Positions 38,101 to 51,695 of a stretch of 64,000 bases of DNA are shown here, piece after piece. A model generated the notes under the pieces. It saw nothing but the letters and a program-made list of their open reading frames with translations. It ran no database searches and was not told the DNA's origin. The translations under genes and the position numbers were made by a program. The stretch's first letter is position 1; the number at the start of each line of letters is the position of its first letter. Source of the stretch: Psoroptes ovis (lineage: Eukaryota > Arthropoda > Arachnida > Sarcoptiformes > Psoroptidae); NCBI GenBank assembly GCA_002943765.1, contig PQWQ01000004.1:1240001-1304000 (forward strand). Direction: 5' to 3'.

Positions 38101-41100
38101 GTGTGCATGTGTTTGTTTTTTACTGTGTGCAAGATGTAAACAATTTTTATGGCTCTTTTGATACACGAAAAATTGTCAAATGATAAAACAGTCATATAGC
38201 CATAGAAATTTTATGGTTATTTTAGTGAATCAGTAAGAAAATCAGTAATTACATTTTACAGAATAACCGAATTTGATTTTTCAAAGAAAAAAATTTTGTT
38301 CGAAGAATTCAGATTTTTTTTTTTGCAAAAATCTTAAAATTGTGATTGGAATTCTTCACTATCTCTGCTTTTTAGGAATTTGCACTAAAAATCTTTGGGA
38401 ATCAAAAAAATTTTAATCCTTTCGCTCCCTCTTGCTTTCGTTTTTTCGGTAATTTGAAACATTGAATAAGGTTCAATATGCATATAATCACTTTGAAATT
38501 ACTTTACAATTTGAATTCAATCAAATAAGCAGAGAAAAATCTCAAATCTCAGGTAAAATTCAAAATACAGTAGAAAAGAGGTAAAAAAAATTTTGATTAA
38601 ATAATAAATAATCAAAGGATACGAAGAAGAATATTGAAATATTTGAATTTAAATTTTCTTAGAATCTATGTTTATAATAATGAAGTAATAAAATGATGTA
38701 ATCAAACTTGATTTCTTCCAATTTGATTTTTTAATGAAAAAAAAAATCTTGAAAATTTTCAAATCAAGTCATTCTCGTATAGTAATAATGATTCAATCGA
38801 AACTTTAATAGACTTTTCTCCGGTTATTTCTCATAGAATTTTCATTTTACTTCAAACATAACAAACAAATCAAATATGGACAGAGACGACTCTTTGAATT
38901 TTTTTTTATTTTAAAAAATTCAAAATTCCAAAAGCTATCATCATCATCGGCATTTATTCTATGCTCATGGTTAGTATGGTACACCAGCAAAAATGATGCT
39001 TATTTATTGTTGAACTGGAACAGACAGACCTTATATGTGTTTATGTGTGTTGTGTATCGTATGAATATAAGTGTTTCGGTATTTGAACTATTGAAACAAT
39101 TTGTTGTGAAATACAAGAGACATGGAGCAAAATAGCGACAGAGAGTGTGCATATGATGCACATATATACCCCGACAAGCATCGATGATAATAATAACAAC
39201 ATTGACGACAATGAAAAGAATAAAGAAAGATGTGATGGAATTTTTGAATTTCAACAATCCAGTGAACAACAAGCAAGCAAAATGCTGAAAATAATGAAAA
39301 TAGAGAGAAGTGAAAAGTAGAATTCCAATATCAGAAATACTCACCACAATTTTTAGTCTTCAAGTTGTCATCCATCGATATGGATGGAGGATTTATGCAT
39401 GCATGCAAGTGTGTCTGCGTGTGTATGCGCGTATTTCACATTGAATTTGGCTGTTTCGATTCATGAATTCTTGAATTTTTGAATTTTTAAAATTATTTTC
39501 AATTTGATTTGATTTGTTTTTATGCAAATTTTTTTTTCAATCAATTTCAAATTCTTCAATCAATTTTCAAATTTCATGGAGTGTAATAAAATGAATGAAT
39601 CAATGAAAATCAACGGAATCAATGAATTCACAACAAAAGTTGAATTGTTTCAAATTAATAATGATGATTGGAATGAATGAACAACAGCACATGTCTATCT
39701 ATCTTCAAAACATCATGCTTATCATATTGTTGTCGGCTTTATTTCAAGTGAAATGTACGTGTGAAAATTAAAGTCTGTATGTGTGCTTGTGTGAGCTTGG
39801 GTGAATCAATTTTCAATGTGTTTGTTGATTTTCAAATGAAAGAAAATTGAAAATTTTCACATCCGTGTTGATTAGTCAAGTTTCGAATTGATGAATTAAT
39901 CATTCAAGACATTCATAGAAGAAAAAAACGCATTGTGAATCTTTAAAATGTTCAAAGAAAAAATACAAAATTTCGAATTCAAACATTAATCATCAATTCA
40001 ATTCAAATCAATCATTCAAAGTGTGAATGTGTGTGTGTTGATTTTTGAGATGTTGTTTGAATGTATGTATGACAATTGATCGATTTACTTCAAATATACA
40101 ATTGGAAATGACCTTTTAATTGATTTATGATTAATTGTGGATAGAACACATGATTATTTCAATTCAAATTTATTTATTCATTTATCAATGTGTTCAAAAT
40201 AAAAGATATTCAAAATACGGAAAAGTATTCGGTATTTATCATGAAATTCGTGTTTTTAAATTTGTTTTTTGAATTCAAATCCACATAACTCTAATTATAC
40301 GAACCGTCATTCATATATCACAAAACATGAAATAAATGTTCAAAATCAATATGGAAACAATATATCAAATTCCATTGATTCATGATTTCTCATTCGTCTT
40401 TCATCATTATCATATATTGAATTTCGTAATTGTAATTATCAAAATAAAGAAATAATGAATTCAAAATTATTAATAATTAATTAATTATTTATTTCAAATA
40501 AATCAAAGCAACAGAACAGAAATATTAATTAATTGAATAATTAATCAATTAATTAATTCATTAGCATTAATTTTTTTCAAATTATTTCAATTCAAAATTG
40601 TCATTTCTTATTTATAAATATTTTTATTTGATTCTTAATTTTGAATATACTATGAATATATTCGAATAATTGTATATATTTGTGCATATATATAGCTAAC
40701 GTATTCATACTTTGAAAAAATTGAAAAATTTGAAATCAAGTTGCGCAAGTCATTTTGCGTATTTTGAATTTTTATATTAATTATAATTATAACAATGAAT
40801 TAAATTAATAATAATCATTTTTATTATTATATTCACCATTTCTTTGATTTATAATTATACATACAACCACACACACACATGCACACAGACACATGTATAT
40901 TTGTCATCATCATCAACATCAACAACATCCTTGTATTATCATTGTATTAATCTCGGATAATAACAAATGAATCTAATTTTATTATTATTATTTTTAGGTT
41001 TTTTTTTATCATTTATAAATGAATAAGTAAGATATATTTCTTCAAATTTATTTATTCGTTCATTTATTTATTCATTCATTCATAAGATTTGTTTCATTTT

Positions 41101-44100
41101 TTTTAAATGTTTCAAGACATTCAAATATGCATTCACACCGAATAATAATAACCATGATTAAATAGTGTGAAATTACAATGTGTAAAAAATACATTTTTGG
41201 ATATATAAATACATATATATATGAAAGTTTAATGTATGGAATATATAAATGTGAAATGAAATATGAAAGTTATTTATCAATGAATAACCGACACATTAAT
41301 GTATGAATGTATTTTTTGTATTTCATATATATTTCCAAGTGAAAAAATATATGAATGTTTATTGATTTATATATAAATGCAATTATATGAGAAGCTAAGT
41401 GTGCCCGAAAATCATATTATAAAATGTAAGTAGATTTGTTAAGAATTTTTGAAAAAAAAATTTATTTAATTCAATTGAATGTTTTTGATTCTAAGAATGT
41501 TTTCTTTTCTTTTTTTGAGAAAAAAAATATTTCAAAGACACTTTTATTTATATTTTATATGTAATTGAATGAATAGAGATACAAATGTTTTTGTAATGGA
41601 GATATATGATATTTATGTGTATCTGAATAAATAGATAAGAGTATCTGGTTGATTTAAGAAAGAAAGTAAGGAAGATATAAAAGATCCACTTTGATAGATT
41701 AAGATTTTACTTTTGATGAATTGAAATTCACATTTATACGGCAAATTTTATGTGCATTATTTATATACAAATGAGAGAGATTTGAACCGTTTTTAAAACC
41801 AAACCAAAAAATTTTTCAATAAACCAAATTAAAACAAATCGTATTTCGGCGGTTTTTGTTGTAAGAATTGTCATTTCTTACATTTGGTTTTATATCCACA
41901 AAGAATCGTTTGAAAACAGATTGCTGGCATAAAATTTCTTTGAATTGAAATTTTTTCAATAAAAAATTTATGGCAAGAAATTTTTTTTTCAAATAAAAAT
42001 ATTCTTTGAATAAAAGTATTTTTATTATTATTTGAAATCAAATAATTTCATTTGTATTTTGGTGTATTGTTTTTATTCAAATTTTCAAATATTTCTCTCT
42101 CGATATATTAAAATCATAAAATATTTGATCGAAAAATATTTCCATCAAGATTTGTCAAGAGATTGCCATAAATTTTTCCCATTTTTTTGATTCGCGAAAT
42201 CATGGAAACATCTTTGATTCTTTTGCCAGAGAGCAAGAAGCAGAGAGAGAGGGTTATAGAATAGCAACGAGAAGCAATATCTACACGATTGTGATTGCCA
42301 ATGTGATTTACAATCTTTCAGATGTTTTTTTTTTATTTCTTATTTAAATGTTTTTTTCTTTGGCTGTTTCATGGCATCCAAGAAAGCTTCAAAAAACATT
42401 CAAATCAACAAATGTACCAAGATTTTGGTTCGGTATTTTTATTAAGAAAAAAAATCAGATGAAACACATTTTTTGTTTTCTTTGGGCGCAAACGAATAAC
42501 CTTTTTGGGCGCCATGTGCGTGTTTATTTGAATTTTTCAAATTTTCTCTCTGTTTTTGTCCAACTCTGACACTTGCACATGGGTTATAAGTGCATTTGTT
42601 GTTCGTTGTGTGTGTTTGTTTCTCGGTTTGTTTGTTGCGAAATTCTCAAATAATCAAAGAATTCGTATAAACGTATAATCAACACAACGAATATTTGACA
42701 CATTGATTGATTATATCTCAATAAACATTGAAAGAAACGAAGAAGAACAAGAGAATGGGTGAAAATGGTTAAGAAAAAAAATAATGAAATGAAATATTTT
42801 GAAAATGTGAAATAAATTCAATCGATATTAAATAATTCAATAAATAAATGGAATAAATGATTTTATTTATTCATTCATTTCTATCAGAATTAACTTTACG
42901 AATATCGAAAAATAATGATAATAATCGATAAATAAATAATAATAATGGAAAAAGCAGCTGAAAACAAATAAGCAAATACATGTGTTTCTAAATGTTTCAA
43001 GTGTTTCAATACGAGTTTTGTGAAGATTTCTCAGAGATAAATAGATACATAGATACTTATATATGTAGATAAACGTGTATGAAAGCAAATATTTCTTAAG
43101 AAAATTTCCAAAATTCTAAATTTTTTCTTCCAAGAAAATTTTCTCAATTTTACATAAGAAATTTGAATTTTGAATCATCTGTGTGTTCATTGATTTGCAG
43201 ATTGCAGATTTTAGATTTTCTTGGAGAAATTTTCGCAACAGATTTTTTTTCTTGGTGAGAAATACTTTCACCAAATTCTCAGTCGAGAAAATGCCATGGA
43301 AATTTCCAATCATTCAAAAGACAGCAACAACAAAAAACAAATATTTTTCAAAAAAAAATAAATTAAATCAGATTAATAATAAACAAGTTATGTGAGGATA
43401 CAAAAATAACGAATACAAAGAAACGAAAAAAATTTTGAAAAATATTTTCAAAAATAGAAACAATGAAATTCAATGAAATTCAATTTTGTTTTTTCATTAT
43501 TATTTGATTAGTTGAACAAACCTTTATTTCGGGGGAAAAATTGATCCAGTTTTTCAGCTTTGAATTTTCAGCTTTGAAATATTCAGCGGAAAATAACGGC
43601 AAAAATTCACGGGAAATATTCACGGAATTCTTTTCAAATTTGTTGAAACAATATGGATTCATATTCATGAATAATTGTTGATTAATTTTGTATTTAGCAC
43701 ACTGTCAATATAATAAGCGTTATTTCATCGAAAAATTTCAATTTTTTTTTTCAATGGAAAACAAATGAAATTTTTCTTGTCGTTATTTATTTGTTCACCA
43801 TCCCTAACACAAAATTCCGAATTTATATATGAGAAATTCAAATCATTTGTATGTTGTATATGTGTGTGTAGGCACAAATGAGAACAAATGAATGAATGAA
43901 TTGGAGTTAAAAAACAAATGAAATTTCCCAATTAATTTGAATGTACAAAGAGTTAATTTCTTCGGCACGATTTCGTTGGATTGATTTAATCATTTCCATT
44001 CATCAGCCATATCCATAGAGCCACATATCCACATAGCCATATCCATCAACAAAATTTTGAATATTTATGTGTGTATAGCCTTGATGTTGTATGTTTTAAA

Positions 44101-44828
44101 ATGGATATGAATACTGTAATCTGGTTTATTGAGAAACAAAAAAAAATTCCATGACATGGAAACCAGATAAATTAATGAATAAATGAGTGAATGAATAAGT
44201 AAATGAATGAAACGTGTTGTTAATTGAAAACTTGAATATTTGTAACGGTTTTATTCATTCATTTTCATTCATTCATTATTTCTATCCATTATTCATGGAT
44301 ATTTGACGGAAATTTACATTTCAAAAAAAAAAAAAAATTACATTCTCCTAGATTCATCAACACCAGCATCAACATCATTATAATCAATTTAAAGCAATCA
44401 TCGAAAATTTGAATAAAATAATAAATGCACTTATAGTTATAAATGTCATTTCATGTAATTTATATTAACCTAACAAAATATACCAGATTGTCAAGTAATA
44501 TTTATTATTAATTCAATATTTGCCATAAATTTTTCCGCCAAATATCCATGATGTTTGATTTGTCACAAATTTTTTTTTTTTTTTTTTTGAAAATTTCCAA
44601 GGTTTTTATTTCATTCTTGCTTCAATCACAAACAATTTTCAGCAATTCGACATTTATTTTTCCGTTTTGAATTGATTTGAATTTTTACACAACAAAAAAA
44701 ATTGTGTTCACCGAGTAACAAATTTTTCACATAAATAATTTGTAAATTTTTTTTTCTCCATCACTTCACTTCTCGACAATCGTTATTATGAATGGATTTA
44801 TTATTTGAAATATGAATGTGTGCAAAGA

Positions 44829-44922
44829 TCGGGTTGTCCGAATAGTTCATTCGTATTGAATCCTTATTATTTGAATGGGAATGCATGCTAGAAAATCGCC
44901 AAAACTTTTCGGACAATCCATT
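44829..44922. mobile_element. Longer palindromic MITE, core type D
   Basis: GGGTTGTCCGAATAGTTCAT...CTTTTCGGACAATCC tips. The centre includes TTCGTATT and GGGAATGCAT. At about 94 bp it is longer than types A-C and its ends are decayed. Confidence 0.7.
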
Positions 44923-47900
44923 CGGTATATTTTTTTCCATAAATGTTTTCATATTTCTGAAATAAATAATCGTCCAGAATCCTGAAAATGAATGAAGAAC
45001 GAAAAAAATGTGAAATGAAATAATTTGTCATATGATACGAATGCTACATTCTTGTTAGCATGATTTTTTTTTTTTTTTTTTTGATATAAAAAATATTTCA
45101 AATTCAAATTATGTTTTGAAAAAGTACTACTCATTCATCAAAAAATATATCCGCATTAGTAGCAATATTATTCTTGGTGCATATTTCAAGGCCCATATTT
45201 TTGAAATATTATTATCCGAGATATTCACACAGAACAAGGGTTGGGCAAAGGAAGCGAATGTGGATAATGAGAAAGGAATTTTTCAGAAAAAATACATGAT
45301 GATATAACATTGTTATTCGTTGTCATTCAATCGAGTTGGCTTGTTTTTCAGCTCTTCGTTGTTATGAACGAAAAATTCAGCAGAAAAAATTCATTCGAAA
45401 ATCGTAGAAGAGTTTTGCTGATAAAAAGGGTTAAATTGAACAGAAAAGAAAATTCATAGAATTGATTCGTGAATTCACAGAAATTCACCGAAAATTTCGA
45501 TAGAAACGAGCTAAAAATCGGCCAAATTCAATTGAATCGACCAGAGAAAAAAAAATTCGAAATTCTTCAGGCTTCAACCGAAATCACACGAATAGAAATA
45601 CATTGAAATAAGAATAAGAAATATATTGAACGTCTTCTACAAAATACATCTTTATTCCTAAAAGAAAAGAAACGAGAAAAACATTCAAATACATTTGTAA
45701 TTTCATAGAAATAAGAAAAAATTCATTAATAATTCTTGATACATTTTCCCTGCCAAAAAACTTTTTATTATTATTTTCATATTTTTTCGGGAAAATTTCC
45801 CTTCCACCCCCCACCACCACCACCATCGCCAGAATAATTCCAAAACATTTCAGTAAATGCTTTCGTATAAATGACATTTATCTTTATCGTCTCCTCCAAT
45901 GATCATCATCATTACGTTTATTACTATCAACATTTATGCAAACATCGATTATCGGTTAAATGATTCAAATGTTTTTCGCCGGTTTTTATAGAAAATGTCT
46001 ATTTGTACCAAAAATATTTCATAAATATTTTTTCACATCATTCATTCCATAGTGTTTATTATTATGCGAAGATTCTTCTTAAATTTGTCGGCATTTGTTG
46101 TATTTATTGATACATACAGACAAACAATGAACACATCGAACAAACAAATGCAAATCAAACATTCGTTTGTTGAAACAATCGATAAAACAATAATGTGGCT
46201 TTTGACTGTTTGTTGTTTCGTTTGTTTTTTCGGTTGTTTTTTATTTTGAAAATTTGAAATTTTTGAAAATTTCAAATTTTTGAAAATTTGACAAATGATC
46301 TTGATTCATTTTGTTAAGGCAAAGAGAAAAGAGATTCAGTCTGAAATCGTTTGGTTATCCATGATTCAGTTTTCTTTGAGACAGATTCTGGCTTTTGTAG
46401 TGAGACGTTCATACAAATATTGAAATTCATATCCAAAATACTGAATCTTGACGAATTTTCTCATATTTTCCATAACTTTCATATTTCTTCGAACTTTTCT
46501 CTTCTGCAAGTCCAAGCAATGCATCGCATTCATTCATTCGTTGATTCCAAATGCACGAAGATTTCAAAAGTATAAAATCATTATTTATCCATTGATCGCA
46601 AATAAAAGCAATGAATCGTTTCAAATATGGGGTTTAATTTCCATTCGAAAGGAAAAAAAAAAAGTTTTTTGAATTTCTTCTGAAAACGATGATAATTTGA
46701 ATCGAAAACAAAACAAAATGAATGCATAAAAGCCCAAACATTTTCCGAAACATTTTCTCAAACATTTTTTCCCAAAAATGATTCCATGCATCAATATTTT
46801 ATTTTATCTATGTTTGAAAATACTAATAATATCCAAATAATCGAACACACATTTAAATCATTAAACTTTTTCAATTGAAAATCAAATGATTTTTTTTGTG
46901 CATTTTTGGTTAATGCAATGAAAACAGAAACGAAATGCATTAAGATGAAACCGAAAAAAGTAAGAAAATCAAATTTTCCCCAAGATAAAAGCAAAAAAAA
47001 AGCATCGATTTATCGAATTTATCGAATTGATCTTTGAAAAACCTTCTCCCACACACACATACAAATGCATATGAACCCATCTATCCATATCGCAAATGTA
47101 TAGCCTTATGTTTCATGCCTCATGGTTATGCCTTATGGTTCCGTCATTATTTTCACCCACTCTGAACACCAGCTTCAACAAGGAGAGGTGATAGTAAAAT
47201 GTGAAAAAAATATCGAGCCTCATATACACCCCCGCACTCACGAACAACCCGAAACACCCACCACCACCACCGTCACTATCACCATCAATGTGATACAAGA
47301 TTGGTGATGATGAAAAAGTGTGGGAATGAATTAAATGTATAAAAGTTGCCGGAAACTTTATTTTCTCAAAAAAATTGTACATAAAATTTCAGATCCATTT
47401 CAAACATATTTACACACATCGAATGAATGATTCAATGAATAGCGAAATATCAATGGAAAGAAATTTTAGATCAACAACAAAAGTGTCAAATTCTGGAATT
47501 CGGTTAAATAAAAGCTGAAAACACTAAAAACTTTTATTATTACATTCACATCTATGGATACACACAGATATCATAAACATTTACACACATTCACGCATCT
47601 ATGAATATGAATAAACATTTTTCAACATGTATGTTTGCTATGTATGCCTTTGGTATATCATCTATCTGTATGTGAACATCATCCTATACCATGTATCTGG
47701 TACATCCAAAATGTATATCTGTTAATCTTATTTTTTTTGGCTTTAAAGCATCGAAAAACTTTTTCATCCATTTCAACATTTATCTTCGAACTCTCTCTCT
47801 CTCTTTCTCTCTTTGGCTCTGCTTTTCGGTTCCCCATTGATTATCTCATTGATTCCGAAGCAAAACGTGAAAAAAATTCCGTTGAGAATTTTATTATTTT

Positions 47901-48600
47901 TTATATTATTATTTTGATTTTGAAATAATAAATAAATAAAAGGGATAAATATGAATTGAATTTGACTTGGGAAATACTTCATTTTTGGGTAGTTGTAAAG
48001 AGATAATAGATATGCATTCATTTTCGATTATATCAGCATACACGACCCAAGTCAAAGTCGAAGTCAAAGCCAAAACCAAGCCAAGCCAAGCAAAAATAAG
48101 TCAAATTTAAAATGAAAAAAAAGGGTTCAAATTTCAACAAGAACAAAAATTGAAATTTCAAATATTTTTCTATTAAAAAATGAAATATCTTTTCGATTCA
48201 ATGATGTCTTTGGAGAATTGTTTGTTTGTTTGTTTGTTCGTTTTGCATGGTTGTTGTTTTGTTGTTTTCTATCTGTTTGTTTCTATCAAAGATATATATG
48301 CCTCTCATAAATCTATTACACAATATGCGATTTGCATGCATTTCAATACAGGGTTTTATTCTTGAAATTCTTTGAAATTCTTGAAAAATGAAAAATTTTC
48401 AATTTTAATTTCAATTTTTTTCTCATTTCATTTCGTTTTCGTTCCATTTTTTTTTTTTTTTTTGTTATTTGTAGCAAATTGAATAATGTTATTATTGTCA
48501 TCATTATTATCATCGTCATCATCATCCATAACGACACAATTATTGATAATACACCAAAGCCACACATCTTTGTCATCATCATCATTGTCATCATTGAACC

Positions 48601-50413
48601 ATGAATAATGGTGACAATAAAATAGCAAATAATAATAATAATAATAACAGCAAAGGAAATAATAATGGAAATAATATTATTATTGATGATTTAAATGTAT
48701 CAAATCAAAGGGTTAATAATATATCATTATCGTTATTATTATTATTATTATTATTATCATCATCATTATCATATTTAATGAATAATAAAGCAAGCAAGCA
48801 TTGTAGTATTGATAATAATAATAATAATAATAACAGCAAAGGAAATAATAATGGAAATAATATTATTATTGATGATTTAAATGTATCAAATCAAAGGGTT
48901 AATAATATATCATTATCGTTATTATTATTATTATTATTATTATCATCATCATTATCATATTTAATGAATAATAAAGCAAGCAAGCATTGTAGTATTGATA
49001 ATAATAATAATAATAATAACAGCAAAGGAAATAATAATGGAAATAATATTATTATTGATGATTTAAATGTATCAAATCAAAGGGTTAATAATATATCATT
49101 ATCGTTATTATTATTATTATTATTATTATCATCATCATTATCATATTTAATGAATAATAAAGCAAGCAAGCATTGTAGTATTGATAATAATAATAATAAT
49201 AATACGAAGGCTAATGCTAATGATAACAATGAAATAATAATGAATATTATTATTATTAATAGAAAACGTAAAAAAAGAAAAAAGAAATCATCATTATTAT
49301 TATTATCATCATCATCATCAACATTATTACAATTGAATAATGATTTAAATAATAATAATAATTTAGTTAATTATAATTCTAATAATAATAATTATAATTA
49401 TAATATTGATTATGATTATCGATTATTACAATATTCAAATAATAAAATATTTAATGAATTAGAAATGAAATTTTTAAATTTTAAAACAATTTTATTAAAT
49501 GAAAATATATCAATGATGCCTTATAATATTGTAAAATTATTATTATCATCATTATTATTATTCAATTTGAAATATTATTATTGTAATTATCATTATTATT
49601 ATTATTATTATATCTGTGAATGGATCAAAAAATTGTATTATAAAAAATTTGCTTTCATCATTAAATTTATATTCATATTAATATTTATAATAATATCAAT
49701 ACGATCAAAATTGTCATTGTCATTATCGATATTATTATTATTATTATTATTATCAAATTATGCCTTTAGGACTTGTACATTTTTCATATTTTCATTGTCA
49801 TCATTATTATCATTATTATTATTATTGTCAATAAAATTGTTAATAATGTTTCCAAAAAAATTCTGTCACGAACAAATCATAATAATAAACCATAATTATA
49901 AAAAAAATGACCAAAAAAATCTGTTCATACAATACATTGGCCATAATGATGATTTAATAAATGATGATGATCATGATAATGATGATATACGGCCAGATTT
50001 TAATGATCAAAAATCAATGAATTCAATGAATTCAATAAATTATTTGTGTAAATCTTTAAAAATTTTCAAAAATAACAATTATATTAATCGGCTTATGGCC
50101 ATTGCAATTGTAATGTTAAAATATATCAATTTTAAAAAATTTTTCAAATTTTTATTATGGTCATCATTATTATTCGCTATTACATTTAATAATAATGGTA
50201 ATGATCAAATGACAATGATGATGATGACGACCGTATCAGCAGCATCATCAGTATCGGCAGCATCCGCATCATCATCATCATCATTAACATCATCATCACA
50301 ATCATCAATAATAAACATATTGAATCCATTTTTAAATCCATCATCTGCATCACAGCAATCGGCTTCAGCATCATCATCATCAGCTAAACATTCTATTAGA
50401 CAAGTTCGTATTG
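48601..50413 (+). CDS. Low-complexity first coding exon with 62-aa triplication (partial gene, runs right)
   Basis: ATG at 48601 (AACCATGA) opens a frame running to a donor GTAAGT at 50414; the frame itself stays open to 50502. Residues 1-200 are Asn runs plus three identical 62-residue copies. Long Leu, Ser, Asn and Tyr tracts encoded by ATT, ATC and AAT follow. From residue about 499 the sequence becomes more ordinary: Met at 50095 or 50113 precedes KKFFKFLLWSSLLFAITF, a good signal-peptide candidate, then a Ser/Ala-rich spacer and AKHSIRQVRI-G at the exon end. The intron is phase 1, like that of the exon at 1486-2134. True translation may start only at 50095/50113. Product unknown; a receptor-type extracellular N-terminus is a guess. 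The intact Gypsy element lies in the following intron. Confidence 0.45.
48628..49203 (+). repeat. 186-bp tandem repeat, three copies
   Basis: The marker AGCAAAGGAAATAATAATGG occurs at 48649, 48835 and 49021, exactly 186 bp apart. Copies appear identical, and because 186 is a multiple of 3 the frame is kept. Each unit itself contains AAT and ATT microsatellites. Confidence 0.95.
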
Positions 50414-51402
50414 GTAAGTTTCGATTTCAATTTTCAATTTTATTACTTTTCAATATTTTCTTGGTGAAATCTCGAAAAATTTTAAATTTTCGCTGCTTAT
50501 GATAATTTATTCATTCATAAAATCATGGAATATATTAATATTTTCCACAATCATTTTTCGGTACAAAAATTTTTAAACTAAAAAATTATTATTTCACCGC
50601 ATTATTTCAATGCGTTCGTATATTGTTTATTATTGCACACATTCACATGATAAATGAACCATGAATTCAGAAATATTAAACCGAAAAACGAATGATAAAA
50701 CAATATCGAAATTACCCGGAATAAATAACAAAAAAAACCAAAGCAAAAAACAAAAAAATAACCGAAAATGACCATAGAAAATCACATGGACGACCACAAA
50801 TTGATATTCATTTATTCACATCTTTGTATGTTTGCTTGTATGTGTGTGCATGTGAGGATATAATTTTATGCTAGAATTTTTTTCTTCTCTGATCAACAAT
50901 CCATAAACTGGAAGATAATTTTTCTGAATTTTTTTTTCAAAGAAAAAAATTGAATAAAAATGAATAAATAATTGATAAATTCTAAACTTTTGAATAGAAT
51001 CTAAAGCATAGACACATGCATATAGCATCAAGCAGATAAAATGCTTTGAACCATATATTTATTTTCAAATATTTTTGACCAGAAACAATTTTTAATGCTT
51101 GAAATATTTTTCGGATATTATTTTTTTTGTTTTGTAAAAGTAATTATTATTATCATTTATTTGAAAATGCAAAGATGCTTCGTTAGAAAAGGTCTGTGCT
51201 GAAAAAAGCCTTAAATAGAATATCCATATGAAGTAATTTGAATCAATGAATGATAACAACCAATGCAACGATGCAATTGACCAGCAAAATAAATATGAAA
51301 AATAATTTTATTGTAATTATGACCATAGACCATGGACATTTCATGGGTCTACAATGGGTGTATACTGCATCCACAGAAAAGAAATAAAAGATAATAATAA
51401 TA
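50414..51402. other. Presumed intron between the exon and the Gypsy insertion
   Basis: AT-rich DNA after the donor at 50414. No MITE and no ORF of protein-like composition seen. Confidence 0.4.
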
Positions 51403-51406
51403 AATC

Positions 51407-51682
51407 TGTAGAGATTTGGTATAGACTTTATCAGAAGGTTAATGATAAATTTTGGTTATATTTTATTTTAACATGTTAAGGGTTTATATACAATTTGAAA
51501 AACATAATGAAGTTATGATTAATAATTACTAATTAATGAATTGTGAATTTATCAGAATATAATGAATTATAAACTGACAAATCAATGAGTGATAATGACA
51601 AAGAATGAATAAGAATTTAAAGTAACAATGAATGAATGAACGAATGATGAATTAACGAATCATTCATAAGTCATACTCTTCA
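51407..51682 (-). repeat. 3' LTR of the Gypsy element (276 bp)
   Basis: Reads TGTAGAGATT...ACTCTTCA on the plus strand. No difference from 55924-56199 was found in a base-by-base comparison. It has TG...CA ends. Confidence 0.95.
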
Positions 51683-51685
51683 TGC

Positions 51686-51695
51686 GTCCCCCCTA
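51686..51695 (-). promoter_or_regulatory. Polypurine tract
   Basis: Minus strand reads TAGGGGGGAC immediately upstream of the 3' LTR. The pol stop codon TAG (51693-51695) overlaps its start, a compact arrangement. It would prime plus-strand DNA synthesis. Confidence 0.75.

Larger units (their letters stand above)
32032..48600. other. Gene-free AT-rich region upstream of the low-complexity exon
   Basis: No convincing gene. It contains the LINE tail (35001-35093), MITE relatives at 35113 and 44829, a GC-richer patch (33085-33255), short CA/TG tracts (38072-38105), a (CCA)n/C-rich patch (45796-45830), (CT)n near 47791-47816 and ATT/ATC microsatellites leading into the exon at 48601. From about 35.2 to 44.8 kb there is no MITE at all. 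Confidence 0.5.

Noticed and set aside
47122..47382. Opposed frames near 47.2 kb with Thr/Gly-rich segments
   Set aside because: Driven by a (CCA)n repeat; neither strand has splice sites or recognisable domains.
50186..50380. Met-rich minus frame within the right-hand exon
   Set aside because: CAT/ATG microsatellite read in reverse; no other support.
48601..50413. Dictyostelium-like origin from the poly-Asn frames
   Set aside because: Intron style, mariner-type hairpins and a CsRn1-like Gypsy element with tRNA-Trp priming fit an animal better.
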